Shown: positions 50,276-60,500, numbered from the stretch's first letter. The stretch: 64,000 nt of DNA from Lentisphaeria bacterium (GCA_018265615.1 JABLYX010000004.1:62001-126000); one strand, 5' to 3'. Notes: generated from the sequence alone by a model not told the origin. Numbers and translations: made by a program.

Positions 50276-51558
50276 AGACGATCAGGTTCAAACCGTGCCG
50301 GCTCGCATTTGCCGTTGCCGTGCTCCTCTATCTTGCAATCGGCACATATCTCGTCGCGACGCAATCCGGCGGCGCCGGCGGAAAAACGTTGACGCTCGCG
50401 GTTCCGGCGAGTGTCAGGACCTCGCCCGTCTACCGCGAAGCCGTCCGGGAGTTCGAGCGGAAGAATCCCGGTGTTTCTGTGCGGCTGCTCGAGGTCGCGG
50501 GGAACTTCTACCAGAAGGTCACGGTCATGATCGCCGGAGGCTGCGCGCCGGACCTCATGTGGATGGGGCAGTCGTTTTCGGAGTTCGCCGACCGCGGCAT
50601 CTTTCTCGATGTGACCGAAAGGGCCGAACGGGAGTTCGACCTTTCGGAGTATCCGCCCGAGATCCTTGCGCTCTACCGGCAAAACGGCCGCTGCCATGCA
50701 CTGCCGTTCGGCATCGACGCGAGCTTCATCCTCTACAACCGCAAGCTGTTCCGCGAAGCGGGCGTTCCGGAGCCGTCGGAGAACTGGGATTACGGGGAGT
50801 TTCTCGCCGCGCTGCGCGGCCTCGCCGTGAAGGACGGAGCGGGGAGGACGCTGCGTTATGCGTTCAACGACGCGCTGCCGCCGGAGGTGTTCGGCGCGCA
50901 GATCTTCGATCCCGCGACCGGCCGCGCCGGGTGCGATTCACCGGAGATGCTGAACTGCCTCCGGACCAACCTCGACCTCATTTACCGGGAGAAGCTGATC
51001 CCCGCCGCCGTGAATCGCCCCGATATGATCCGCGACGCGCTGAGCCTGTTCCGGCAGGAGAAGCTCCCGATGGTGCTCTCCTATACCATGCAGCGAGACC
51101 GCGCTTCCGAGCTGCTGTGCGGCATGGAGTGGGGCGTGGCGCTTTCGCCGCGCGTGGCCCGGCAGGCGCAGTGGGCAAGCAGCCAGGCGATCTGCATCTA
51201 TCACGGCACACCGTATCCCGAGGAGGCGTGGAAGCTCTGCCGCGAATTCCAGAGCCGGAAGTTCCAGCTCGGCATGGCGTGCCGCGCGCTGCCCGCCCGC
51301 AAAAGCGCCGCCCGCGAATTCCTCGCCGCCGAAGCCGTGAATCCAGGCGCGCCGCTCCACGTTGAACGGCTCGGGCGTGTGCCCGGTCTGCTCGCCCTGA
51401 CGCCGCGCGTCCCGAACCAGCAGGAGCTTACAGCCGTATTCGACCGCTACCGCAACGAAGTCTACTCGGGACGGCTCGAACCGGAGGCCGCCATGAAGCA
51501 GTGCGCCGCCGAAATCAACAGGCGTATCGCCGGAGCACAGGAGCGCGGTGTAAAATGA
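50272..51558 (+). CDS. Membrane-tethered ABC sugar-binding protein (module D)
   Basis: 428 residues from the ATG at 50272, which overlaps the upstream stop by 4 bases (the ATG at 50239 lies within the previous gene). An N-terminal helix (LAFAVAVLLYLAIGTYLVA) has no lipobox and may stay as an anchor. The mature part follows solute-binding family 1: VREFERKNPGVSVRLLEVAGNFYQKV, IAGGCAPDLMWMGQSFSEFADRGIF, LPFGIDASFILYNRKLFREAGV. It would deliver sugars freed by the secreted protein encoded just upstream to the two permeases downstream. Confidence 0.87.
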   Translation: MKTIRFKPCRLAFAVAVLLYLAIGTYLVATQSGGAGGKTLTLAVPASVRTSPVYREAVREFERKNPGVSVRLLEVAGNFYQKVTVMIAGGCAPDLMWMGQSFSEFADRGIFLDVTERAEREFDLSEYPPEILALYRQNGRCHALPFGIDASFILYNRKLFREAGVPEPSENWDYGEFLAALRGLAVKDGAGRTLRYAFNDALPPEVFGAQIFDPATGRAGCDSPEMLNCLRTNLDLIYREKLIPAAVNRPDMIRDALSLFRQEKLPMVLSYTMQRDRASELLCGMEWGVALSPRVARQAQWASSQAICIYHGTPYPEEAWKLCREFQSRKFQLGMACRALPARKSAAREFLAAEAVNPGAPLHVERLGRVPGLLALTPRVPNQQELTAVFDRYRNEVYSGRLEPEAAMKQCAAEINRRIAGAQERGVK

Positions 51559-52463
51559 AGAACGGCGGCAAAATCCGGACCAGCCTTATCGCATGGTGTT
51601 ATCTCGCCCCGAATTTCTCGGGTTTCCTGCTCTTCACGCTGATTCCGGTTCTCTTCGCCTTCGGGCTCAGTTTGTTCCGCTGGGACATCTTCCACGATCC
51701 GGTCTTTGTCGGGTTGGAGAATTTCCGCAGGCTGCTCGGCTTCTCCCGCTGCGGCGACGGGATGGTCCCGAATGATCCCGAATTCTGGCAGTATCTCGGC
51801 AACACGCTCTTTCTGATGCTCGGGATTCCGCTCAATATGCTCGCTTCGCTCGGCATCGCTCTGCTGCTGAACCGCAAGCTCCGCGGTATCGCGGTGTTCC
51901 GCACGGTCTTCTACCTGCCGACGATCTGCGGCGGCGTCGGGCTCTATCTGCTCTGGGGGCTCGTCTTTTCACCCGAGCTCGGGCTCATGAACCGCCTGCT
52001 CGAATCGGCCGGAATTCCAGGTGCGCCGTGGCTCGGCGACTATTACTGGGCCAAGCCGACGCTGATGCTGATTGCGCTCTGGTGCGCGATGGGCGGCAGC
52101 AACATGCTGCTCTACCTGGCCGGGCTCCAGAACATCTCCGCCGAGCTCTACGAGGCGGCCGCGATCGATGGGGCGGGCCGGTTCCGACAGTTCCGCTGCA
52201 TCACCGTGCCGATGCTTGCGCCGACGAGCTTCTTCATCTTCGTGATGTCGGTGATCGCCGGTTTCCAGGGCGGCTTTGAAAGCGCGTTCGTGCTGACGCA
52301 GGGAGGCCCCGCCGGTTCGACGACGACGCTGAGCTACTACATTTACAACCATGGGTTCGTCTGGTTCAACATGGGATATGCGGCGGCGATTTCGCTCGTG
52401 CTTTTCGTGCTTGTGCTGGCGATCACGCTCGTCAACTGGAAATTCGGGGGAGAACGGCAATGA
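51555..52463 (+). CDS. ABC sugar transporter permease, MalF type (module D)
   Basis: 302 residues from the ATG at 51555, overlapping the binding-protein stop by 4 bases. Six membrane helices; YLAPNFSGFLLFTLIPVLFAFGLSLFRWD is the usual first segment and YEAAAIDGAGRFRQFRCITVPML the EAA loop for the ATPase. It pairs with the permease encoded directly downstream, again with a 4-base overlap. Confidence 0.92.
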   Translation: MKNGGKIRTSLIAWCYLAPNFSGFLLFTLIPVLFAFGLSLFRWDIFHDPVFVGLENFRRLLGFSRCGDGMVPNDPEFWQYLGNTLFLMLGIPLNMLASLGIALLLNRKLRGIAVFRTVFYLPTICGGVGLYLLWGLVFSPELGLMNRLLESAGIPGAPWLGDYYWAKPTLMLIALWCAMGGSNMLLYLAGLQNISAELYEAAAIDGAGRFRQFRCITVPMLAPTSFFIFVMSVIAGFQGGFESAFVLTQGGPAGSTTTLSYYIYNHGFVWFNMGYAAAISLVLFVLVLAITLVNWKFGGERQ

Positions 52464-53293
52464 AATCCGGTCGCAGTGAAACCATTCTCGTGCTTTTCGC
52501 ACTCGTCCTGCTCGGCGTTACGACGCTTTTTCCGCTGGTCTGGATGCTTCTGACTTCGTTGAAAGCGCCGGGCGCGGATGTCTCCGATCCCGGGAGCATG
52601 TTCGCCGTCTCGTGGGATCTGCGGAACTACCGGCGGGTTTTCGACGAAACGCCGCTCCTGCGCAATCTTCTTAACAGCTTCTTCGTGACCGTGAGCATCA
52701 CGCTCGGGCAGCTTTTCACGAGCAGTCTCGCGGCCTATGCGTTCGCCCGGATGCGCTTCTTCGGGCGCGACCGGATCTTTCTCGGTTATCTTACGACGCT
52801 GATGGTTCCCGGAACCGTTACGATGATCCCGGTCTTCCTGATCCTGCGTTCCTTCGGCTGGGTCGATACTTACGCGGCGCTGATCGTGCCCGGGCTTTTC
52901 AGCGCGTACGGCACCTTTCTGCTGCGCCAGTTCTTCCTTAGCCTGCCGCGCGATCTTGAGGAGGCGGCGATGCTCGACGGCTGCGGGCACTGGGGCATCT
53001 ACTGCCATGTGATCCTGCCGCTGTCGCGCAACGCGCTCCTGACGCTCGGAATCCTGACCTACATGGGCAGCTGGAAGGCGCTCATGTGGCCGCTCATCGT
53101 TTCACACAGCGAGCAGCTTTTCACGCTGCCGGTCGCGCTTTCGCGTTTCAATGAGAGTACTTCCGGCGGCAGCGTCGAGTGGACCATGCTGATGGCGGGA
53201 TCGGTCGTCATGATTCTGCCGATGCTGCTTGTGTTCCTTTCCGGGCAGCGTTTTTTCCTGAAAGGGCTGCTGGTGGGGGCGGTCAAAGGATGA
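52460..53293 (+). CDS. ABC sugar transporter permease, MalG type (module D)
   Basis: 277 residues with six helices. LVLLGVTTLFPLVWMLLTSLK starts the protein; LEEAAMLDGCGHWGIYCHVILPLS is the EAA loop and FLKGLLVGAVKG the typical end. With the upstream permease it forms the channel of a CUT1 importer. No ATPase gene lies in the operon, as for the other importer in this window. Confidence 0.92.
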   Translation: MKSGRSETILVLFALVLLGVTTLFPLVWMLLTSLKAPGADVSDPGSMFAVSWDLRNYRRVFDETPLLRNLLNSFFVTVSITLGQLFTSSLAAYAFARMRFFGRDRIFLGYLTTLMVPGTVTMIPVFLILRSFGWVDTYAALIVPGLFSAYGTFLLRQFFLSLPRDLEEAAMLDGCGHWGIYCHVILPLSRNALLTLGILTYMGSWKALMWPLIVSHSEQLFTLPVALSRFNESTSGGSVEWTMLMAGSVVMILPMLLVFLSGQRFFLKGLLVGAVKG

Positions 53294-53380
53294 TTGCCGT
53301 ATCCGTATGATCCATAATGTCAGCAGCGTGTGCCGGATATTCCGGTGCTTCTGCAATATAACCCAGTCAGGCTTCACCAG

Positions 53381-54703
53381 ATGCACAACAAACTTTTTTA
53401 CGATGTAATCGTCGCCGGCGGCGGACCGGCCGGAGTCGCCGCCGCCGTCGCCGCCGCGGAATCGGGCGCGAAAACCCTGCTTGTCGAACAGGCCGGCGAA
53501 CTCGGCGGCGCGGGCGGCCCGGGCGGTGTGAACCACTGGCTCGGAGGACGTACCGCAGACTGCCGGGAATTTGTGGTCGGCGGACTCTTCCGCCGCTTCG
53601 TCGAACAGGCCGTCGCAGAGGGCATTGCCCGCATGCCGCTGCATGACGGGAAAGGATATTCTCCCTGCGGCTGGGACGGCAACCCGCATCTGACCGCCGG
53701 AATCCCCTTCGACGGCGTACGCATGGCCGAATTCCTTGACCGTCAATGCCTCGAAGCCGGAGTCGAGCTGCTCTTCCTTACCCGGCTGACCGGGTGCGAA
53801 ACCGGCAGCGGAGCGCTCCGCTGCGTTACGCTGCATAACAAGAGCGGATTCTTCACGGCCTCCGCCCGGAACTTCATCGATGCGACCGGAGACGCGGATC
53901 TCGCCGCCGCGGCCGGCGTTCCGTTCCGCGTCGGCCGCGACTCCGATCGCGGTATGGCTCCGGCCACGCTGGAGTTCCAGGTTTCGAATGTCGATACGCC
54001 GGAGCTCGCAAACTATATTGATTCGCACCGCGCCCCGCGTTTCCTGGAAGAAATCCGCGACCTGACCCGGCGCGGCATCTGGAAGTTCCCGTACGACCGC
54101 TTCATCTGCGTTCAGCTCAACGAACCGGGAACCTTCCTCATCAACACCTCCCGCCTGACCGGCGTTGACGGGCTCGACGGCGCATCCGTTTCCGACGCGA
54201 TGATCCGCGGGCGGCGGGAGATGGCGGAGCTCTTCGGAATCATGCGGCGGCACTTCCCCGGCTTCCGCAATGCCCGGATCAGCCGCATCGCCTCCATGCC
54301 CGGAATCCGCGAGACCCGCCGCATCGACGGAGAATTCACACTGCGTATTGCCGACCTCATCAACGATGTACCGTTTGAAGATACGATCGGCTTCTGCTGT
54401 TACGGATGGGACCTCCCCGACCCGGAGCGCCCGAGCCTCCAGCCCATGACCGAGAGCCGTGTTGCGATCCGCGACCGCATTCCGCTGCCCTTTCGGATCA
54501 TGGTTCCGCGCGGCGTCGCGAATCTGCTCTGCCCCGGCCGTGCCGTCAGCGTTGAACGCGAAGTCCTCGGCCCCATCCGCGTCATGGCCTCCTGCATGGC
54601 CATGGGCGAAGCTGCCGGCGTCTCCGCAGCCCTCGCTCTCCGGGGGCCCCGTCTTCTCGCCCGGCTGCGCGGGCGCGGCTGCCTCGTCGCCGCCGGAAGC
54701 TGA
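53381..54703 (+). CDS. FAD-dependent oxidoreductase (FAD_oxidored family)
   Basis: 440 residues from the ATG at 53381; a GTG at 53330 would add residues not expected in the family. DVIVAGGGPAGVAAAVAAAESGAKTLLVEQAGELGGAG is the FAD-binding fold, and FIDATGDADLAAAAGVPFRVG the second FAD segment. SRIASMPGIRETRRIDGEFTL and the end ANLLCPGRAVSVEREVLGPIRVMASCMAMGEAAGVSAALAL are typical of the PF12831 group, often encoded in sugar-degradation clusters of PVC bacteria and Bacteroidetes. It could oxidise a sugar or sugar acid imported by the ABC system upstream. It shows no export signal. Confidence 0.87.
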   Translation: MHNKLFYDVIVAGGGPAGVAAAVAAAESGAKTLLVEQAGELGGAGGPGGVNHWLGGRTADCREFVVGGLFRRFVEQAVAEGIARMPLHDGKGYSPCGWDGNPHLTAGIPFDGVRMAEFLDRQCLEAGVELLFLTRLTGCETGSGALRCVTLHNKSGFFTASARNFIDATGDADLAAAAGVPFRVGRDSDRGMAPATLEFQVSNVDTPELANYIDSHRAPRFLEEIRDLTRRGIWKFPYDRFICVQLNEPGTFLINTSRLTGVDGLDGASVSDAMIRGRREMAELFGIMRRHFPGFRNARISRIASMPGIRETRRIDGEFTLRIADLINDVPFEDTIGFCCYGWDLPDPERPSLQPMTESRVAIRDRIPLPFRIMVPRGVANLLCPGRAVSVEREVLGPIRVMASCMAMGEAAGVSAALALRGPRLLARLRGRGCLVAAGS

Positions 54704-54731
54704 AAAAGAGGGGGAGGGAAAAGCCTCCCCC
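54701..54731. terminator. Bidirectional terminator between module D and the SGNH gene
   Basis: GGGGGAGG/CCTCCCCC (54710-54717, 54724-54731) with loop GAAAAG. An A-run on the plus strand side (54703-54707) gives a T-run after the hairpin for minus-strand transcripts of the SGNH gene. It also lies right behind the stop codon of the FAD oxidoreductase. Confidence 0.65.
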
Positions 54732-54751
54732 GGATGGGACCGGCAGAGAAG

Positions 54752-55396
54752 CTATGCGAGGTGCGGGCGGACCACATCCGCCATGACGCGGTAGGCCGCG
54801 AAGGTCAGGTGCGTTCCGTCCGGGCGGGCGTATTCCGCCGCGAGCTGGCCGGAGGCGTCTTTCAGCGGGGTGTGGTAGTCGAGATAGCCGTCGAGGTTCC
54901 GCTCGCTCCACGCCTTCTGTTCGGCATTGATTTCGACGATTTTCTCCTGGTACCGGAAGCGGTCCCACTCATCGGGCTCCCGCAGCGGCAGGATGCTGCC
55001 GAGGTAGACCCTGCTGCCGCGTTCCCGGATCATCGATGCGACGGCGCGGGTCTTGTCGAGGATCTGCTGCTTCGGCCACTCGATCCCGTTGATGCCGACG
55101 AGGATGAACACCTTTTCCGGCGTGTACGGGAACACGTCGGCGTCGAGCCGCAGATAGAGGCCGTTGATGTTGTCTCCGCCGATTCCGCGGTTCAGCAGCG
55201 AGGTGTTCGGGAAGAATTCATGCAGCGGCCACCCGTCCGTGATCGAGTCGCCGTAGAACATATTTTTCACATGGCCGGCCTCCGCCGTGAGCTGCCGGTA
55301 TTCGAGGATTGCCTGCCAGCGCTCGCGCGTGTCGAAAAATTCCTGGATCGCCCGGAGAGATTCCGGGTCGAACAACGCATCATATTTGCCGTTCAT
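54752..55396 (-). CDS. SGNH/GDSL-family hydrolase
   Basis: 214 residues without a signal peptide. The SGNH blocks are present: FYGDSITDGWPLHEF (nucleophile Ser), NRGIGGDNINGL (Gly), LVGINGIEWP (a GxND-like block with Gly in place of the usual Asp) and DGTHLTFAAYRVMADV (catalytic Asp and His). GGAAAGGG precedes the ATG. Such enzymes remove acetyl or other ester groups from sugars or lipids. Lying between two polysaccharide modules it may de-esterify imported oligosaccharides, but it is on the other strand and has its own terminator. Confidence 0.87.
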   Translation of the reverse strand: MNGKYDALFDPESLRAIQEFFDTRERWQAILEYRQLTAEAGHVKNMFYGDSITDGWPLHEFFPNTSLLNRGIGGDNINGLYLRLDADVFPYTPEKVFILVGINGIEWPKQQILDKTRAVASMIRERGSRVYLGSILPLREPDEWDRFRYQEKIVEINAEQKAWSERNLDGYLDYHTPLKDASGQLAAEYARPDGTHLTFAAYRVMADVVRPHLA

Positions 55397-55604
55397 TCCG
55401 CACCCTTTCCTGTCTTGAAGATGTACTGCGGAAAACTATACAGCCTGACCGCCCGTTTTGCAATCTCCCGGAACCGTTTCTCGCTCCGTTTTCCGGTGCC
55501 GGCGGTGAATGGCGAAAAAATAAATTGTCTGATATTGATTGTTTGGAATTTTGTCGAAATTGTATGAAATTTGAATTATTTTGTATTTTTTATTGTTTGT
55601 TATC

Positions 55605-55633
55605 TTGACATTCCTGTTTGTTTTTGGTATAAT
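55605..55633 (+). promoter_or_regulatory. Consensus sigma-70 promoter of module E
   Basis: TTGACA (55605-55610) and TATAAT (55628-55633) with a 17-base spacer, both exact consensus. The end TTTGGTATAATTAAT is shared with the module D promoter. The expected start lies about 37 bases before the regulator ATG at 55677. Confidence 0.85.
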
Positions 55634-55676
55634 TAATTACGACGATGAGATGATTTTCAAACAGGATGTTTATTTT

Positions 55677-56789
55677 ATGGGATATAAAAGCAAAGCGGTA
55701 CGGGTATCCGATACGCTGGAGAAGGAGATCCGGGCCGGACAGTTCGATCCGGACAGATACCTGCCGGGCGAGGATGCGCTGGCGGAACGCTACCGGGTGT
55801 CGCGCAGCACGATCCGGCGCGTACTCGAAATTCTGAACCACGACGGCGTGGTCGTGAAGGAGCCGAACCGGGGGACGATGATCGCGCCGCGCGGCGCCCG
55901 CCGTCCGCTGCGGGACATTCCGCTGCCGCGGACGCTGACCTTCGCCTGGGCCTATGCGGCGTACCCGGACAGCATGATTTCGAACGTGACCGCCGGAATC
56001 CAGAGGTATGTGGAAGAGCAGGGGATCAACCTCCAGATCTTCACGAGTTCGACCGGACACGAGCCGGTGCTGGACTCCATTGAAAATGCGGCGGCATTCG
56101 GCGTGAACGGCGTGATCCTGCTGCCGTATATCCTCGGCAGCTACATTGAATCGGTGAAGAGGGTCATCGCCGCCGGGATTCCGGTCGTGACGATTTCCGA
56201 GCTGGCCGGCAGCGGTGCAAGCTCGGTCTGCAGCGATGACTTCGGCGGCGCTTTCGCGATCGTGCAGCATATGATCGCCAGGCACGACCGCCCCTGCTAC
56301 TTTCTCGGGCCGACGCATGAGACCGGCAGCTGCATCGACCGCTACGAGGCGTTCCGGACCGCGATGCGCGAGGCGGGGTTCGACGCCGAGATCGACTCGC
56401 ACACCATCCGGCTCGATCCGGACGGGCAGAAGCCGGAATACTGGCCGCTTGCCCAGAAGGAGCTGCACCCGAGGGAGATGTGTCTTGAACTGCTCGACCG
56501 GATCGAATTGCCGGCCAGTGTATTCTGCATCAATGACTATATTGCGCGCGGCCTCTATCTGGCGGCGAAGGAGCGCGGGGCCGTCATCGGCCGCGACCTG
56601 ATGGTCGCCGGCTACGGGGATCTGCCGTTCGCGAACCGGATGGAGCCGCCCCTGACGACGGTGAGGAGCGATTCGGTCCGGATCGGGTACCAGGCGGCCC
56701 GGGTCATGCATCAGCATGTCATGAGGGAGGTTACAACTCCGGTTAACCTGAAGATTCCGGTTGAGTTTTTCGAACGGGCGTCGATTTGA
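55677..56789 (+). CDS. GntR-type regulator with LacI-like sugar-sensing domain (module E)
   Basis: 370 residues from the ATG at 55677 (AGGAT upstream; earlier in-frame ATGs overlap the promoter). The winged helix is seen in AVRVSDTLEKEIRAGQFDPDRYLPGEDALAERYRVSRSTIRRVLEILNHDGVVV. The C-terminal 300 residues are a LacI/GalR-like ligand domain (ISNVTAGIQRYVEEQGINLQIF, VNGVILLPYI, SVFCINDYIARGLYLAAKERG, EPPLTTVRSDSVRIGYQAARVM). Same type as the module A regulator. The pseudopilin gene follows after 28 bp and then the two-domain glycosidase. Confidence 0.92.
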   Translation: MGYKSKAVRVSDTLEKEIRAGQFDPDRYLPGEDALAERYRVSRSTIRRVLEILNHDGVVVKEPNRGTMIAPRGARRPLRDIPLPRTLTFAWAYAAYPDSMISNVTAGIQRYVEEQGINLQIFTSSTGHEPVLDSIENAAAFGVNGVILLPYILGSYIESVKRVIAAGIPVVTISELAGSGASSVCSDDFGGAFAIVQHMIARHDRPCYFLGPTHETGSCIDRYEAFRTAMREAGFDAEIDSHTIRLDPDGQKPEYWPLAQKELHPREMCLELLDRIELPASVFCINDYIARGLYLAAKERGAVIGRDLMVAGYGDLPFANRMEPPLTTVRSDSVRIGYQAARVMHQHVMREVTTPVNLKIPVEFFERASI

Positions 56790-56817
56790 AATAAATGGTA
56801 ACAGAATGGAGGACATG

Positions 56818-57447
56818 ATGAAGAAACACTTTACATTGATCGAGCTTCTCGTCGTGATTGCGATCATCGCGATTCTCGCTTCGATGCTCCTGCCCGCCCT
56901 GAGCCAGGCGCGGGAGCGGGGCAAGGCGACGAAGTGTCTGGGGCAGCTCAAGCAGATCGGCCTTGCTGCCGGCATGTATGCGAATGACAATGCGGACAAT
57001 ATCCCGAGCTCCCCGGGCAGCGATCCGAGGATGGTCAGCAACTGGAGCATCCGGACCGGGCTCGGGCTGCTGACTCCCTCCTATCTGCCGATGCAGGCCG
57101 GCGTGACCGACGTCGACGCCGTCAAGGGGGCCGGGAAAGGGCGCTCCGTTGTCATGCACTGCCCCTCGAATCTGGACAGCTATTCCAAAACCAATAATTT
57201 CAGCGATTACAACTACCGTTATTACAATGAATACGGAAAAATTTCCAAACAGACGGGGCTGCACCCGACTTTCAATATCCGCTGGAGCGCGGTCATGATG
57301 GTGCAGGACGAGGTCGGTTCCTTCAACAAGGCGTACCATGCCGGCAAGACCAACCAGCTCTATTACGGCGGCCATGCCGGGACGATTTCCGCGAACCGCT
57401 ATTTCGGCAGGACGTGGCAGTGGAAATACATGAATGAGGAGTTCTGA
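56818..57447 (+). CDS. Pseudopilin of module E
   Basis: 209 residues, the shortest of the set. GGAGG five bases before the ATG at 56818 favours this start over 56815. The leader MKKH precedes FTLIELLVVIAIIAILASML; then SQARERGKATKCLGQLKQIG. The C-terminal motif is changed to LYYGGHAGTISANRYFGR, with GGH in place of DGH. Sits between the sugar regulator and the two-domain glycosidase. Residue -1 to the cleavage site is His instead of Gly, so processing efficiency is uncertain. Confidence 0.9.
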   Translation: MKKHFTLIELLVVIAIIAILASMLLPALSQARERGKATKCLGQLKQIGLAAGMYANDNADNIPSSPGSDPRMVSNWSIRTGLGLLTPSYLPMQAGVTDVDAVKGAGKGRSVVMHCPSNLDSYSKTNNFSDYNYRYYNEYGKISKQTGLHPTFNIRWSAVMMVQDEVGSFNKAYHAGKTNQLYYGGHAGTISANRYFGRTWQWKYMNEEF

Positions 57448-57536
57448 CCCCGGAGGGAACCGGGTTCGTCAGAAATAAGCGGAAAAACGGCCGAAGCCCT
57501 GCGGCTTTGCCGAAACAGTTTGAAAGAGTGCAAGTT

Positions 57537-60500
57537 ATGAAATTGATTCCCCGGATATTCTGTTGCGCCGGCCTTGGAATGCTGGTGGCCGCTTCCGCTT
57601 TCGGCGGTTGGAAGGAGGAGCGCGACTTTGCGGATAAGATGAAGCGCGAGCTGGAGGCGGCTCCTCGCAAGGCACCGTATATTCTGAACGGGAAAACCGT
57701 CCCGGCCGAGCCGCAACTCGGCATCAACGTTCACAAGCTCGACGGCGAGACCGCCGCGATGCTGAAGAAGGCCGGCATCGGGACCGTGCGGCAGACGGTT
57801 TACTGGTACAACATCGAGAAGACGAAAACGCCGGGCGTTTATGATGAAAAGGCGCTGAAGACGCTCGATGAACGGTTTGCGGATTATGAGAAATTCGGCC
57901 TTGAACCGCTTGTGGTCGTGCACGGCAACGCCCCCGGCGCGGGTTTTGCGAACCGGCAGGAATCATATGAGCGGTTCGGCAGATTCATGGCGATGCTCGC
58001 GAAGCGCTATCCGGGCGTGAAATATTTTCAGCTCTGGAACGAGATGGATGTGGCGTTCACCGATCTCTTCGGCAGGAACGAAAAGCTCCCGATGAAAGAG
58101 CGCGCGAAGTGCTATGTCGAGATGCTGAAGGTCGTTACGCCGATGATCAGGGCCGCGAATCCAGAAGCCGTCGTCGTGACGGGCGGCATGGTAGACAGCG
58201 ACGAATTCCCGCGCGGGCTCTACGAGCACGGCGGCAAGGAGTACTTCGACGTACTGGCGCTCCACACCTACGGCATGCCGGTCTCGTGGTCGTTCATCGG
58301 GCGCGGCGCGCGGGTGCGGAAGATCATGGACGAGAACGGGGATGCGGCGAAACCGCTCTGGAACACCGAATTCGGCGCAAGCGGCGAGGGGATGATTCAG
58401 GCGTGGGGGATCCCGAAGGAGAATCCGCTGCGGTATTTTGACGACAAGCAGGATGAGATGTTGGCGGCATGCATGGATTTCAACCGGAAATCGAAGGTTT
58501 TCAGCCGGTATTTCATCTACGTCTACCACGCGGACTCCGAAGCGTCGAAGGGCGTCCGTGAGAAGCTCAGGGAGCAGCTGCCGGATGTGAAGTTCAACGA
58601 CATCAGCTTCAGTCTGGTGAGGGAGGACGGCACTCCGCGGAAATTCATGCAGCGGCTGATCGACGGTCAGCCGCGCAAAAAAAAAATAGAGCGGGAGGCG
58701 GGGCGCATGGAGAACGTTGACGGGAGGCTTTTCTTCCGCAACCGCCCGTTCTTCCCGGTCGGGCTGGTGTTCGGGCGGACCGACGCGGATATGCAAAACG
58801 CGAAAGCGTCCGGCTTCAACAGCATCCATCAGGAGTACAGCCTGCGCGACGTGCTGCCGGATGGTCCGGAGAAGATCGACGCAAAGGGCGTGCGGCGCAT
58901 CCGCGACCTGCACGAAACCGCGCGGCGCAACGGTATGGTACTCTTCCCGCTGCTGACCGGACACTACATTCCGGGCTGGCTGAACAAGACGGGCAGGCCG
59001 CCGGTTGACCGCAACGGCAGGCCGGTCGGGCTCTGGTTCCGTTTTTCGATGCACAACCCCGTATACAGGAACGCGCTTGAAACCTTCTGGCGGACCGTCG
59101 CGAAGGAGGTCGGCGGCGATCCGAACTCCGCGCTCTTCGTGAGCTGGAACGAACCCGCCTACGGGCTCGACGCTTCACCGGAGGCGCTCGCGGCGTACCG
59201 GGCCGCAATGAAGAAGGAGTATGGGCAGATCGCGGCGTTCAATGCCGCCATGGGGAGCGCGTTCGATTCGTTCGACGCGGTTGTCCCGCCCGCCGCGCCG
59301 GATGAGAACCGGAAGTTCTTCTACCACTGGTTCCGCTACAACCAGAAGGCGTTCGCGGACTTTTTCGCGTGGCAGCGTTCGATTCTCAGAGCAGAGGCGC
59401 CGGAGATGCGCCTCTCCGGCAAGCATCCGGTTTCGGCGCTGCTCGGCGACGCGCTTCAGGTCAACAGCATCCCGCTGCAGGCCGCGACGCAGGACATCTA
59501 CGGCTGCGACGCGTACAACGGTTCTCTGCTGCACTACCGCGACGCGATGGAGGCCGCGCGTTCGCTTTCGGGCGGCGGCCCGGTCGTTTCGTATGAAACC
59601 CATGCGCAGAAGGGGATTCCGCCGCTGAAGCCGGATCACGCCGCGCTGCAGATGTTCGTGCAGATCCTCGGCGGCTGCCGCGGGCTCTTCTTCTTCTGCA
59701 ACGGGCAGCAGCCGCAGTTCGGGTTCTACAATGAAAAGGCGACGCCGCCGGAGGTGCGCGGGGAACTTGAGCGGATCTTCAGGCTGATCAATGTGAACCA
59801 GGCGCTTTTTTCCCTGCCGCGCGCCGGGGCCGATATCGCGGTTCTGCTCTCCGACGCGGCGAGCCTGCACTACGGCAGCGACCCGGAGCCGTCGAAGCGG
59901 GACGAGTACACGAAGCGGGTCTCCCAGACCTACGACCTCATCCGCAACCAGCATTTCGCCGCCGACTTCATCACGGAGCGGCAACTCGCGGAGAAGCTGG
60001 ACTCCTACGAACTGCTGGTTGTTCCGTCGCGGTCGATCCTGACTGATTCCGAGCTCGCGCTCGTCGCGGAGTTCCTGAAGAGGGGCGGCAAGCTGCTGGT
60101 GTTCGGCAAGGCGTTCGACCGCAACGAGTTCTTTGAGCCGCGCGAGCTGCCGAAGCTGCTCGGGATCAGCAAGCGCGAGCCCGCGCCGTGGAACCGCGGG
60201 CAGATGCGCCTTGCGGAGGTCGATCCGGAGCTTGCCGGAATGTTCCCGACGGAGATCATCGTGCAGGAGCCGGAGCGGGTGAATCCGCTGCCGATGGAGC
60301 AGGCGATTCCGGGCTACATCCCGAAGAGCCGCCTTGATTCGCACATCACGCTCGCGGCGAACCAGGACGCATACCCATCGATCGTGATGTCGAACGACGG
60401 GCAGGTGGTCTACTGCGCGTTCGATTCGCTCTACTCGACGGAGCTTTCGGGGCTGATCGGCGGAATCGTTGAACGCAAGCTCGGGATTCCGCGCGAGATG

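Noticed and set aside
53330..53380. GTG start adding 17 residues to the FAD oxidoreductase
   Set aside because: The extension precedes the dinucleotide fold, which starts properly from the ATG at 53381.
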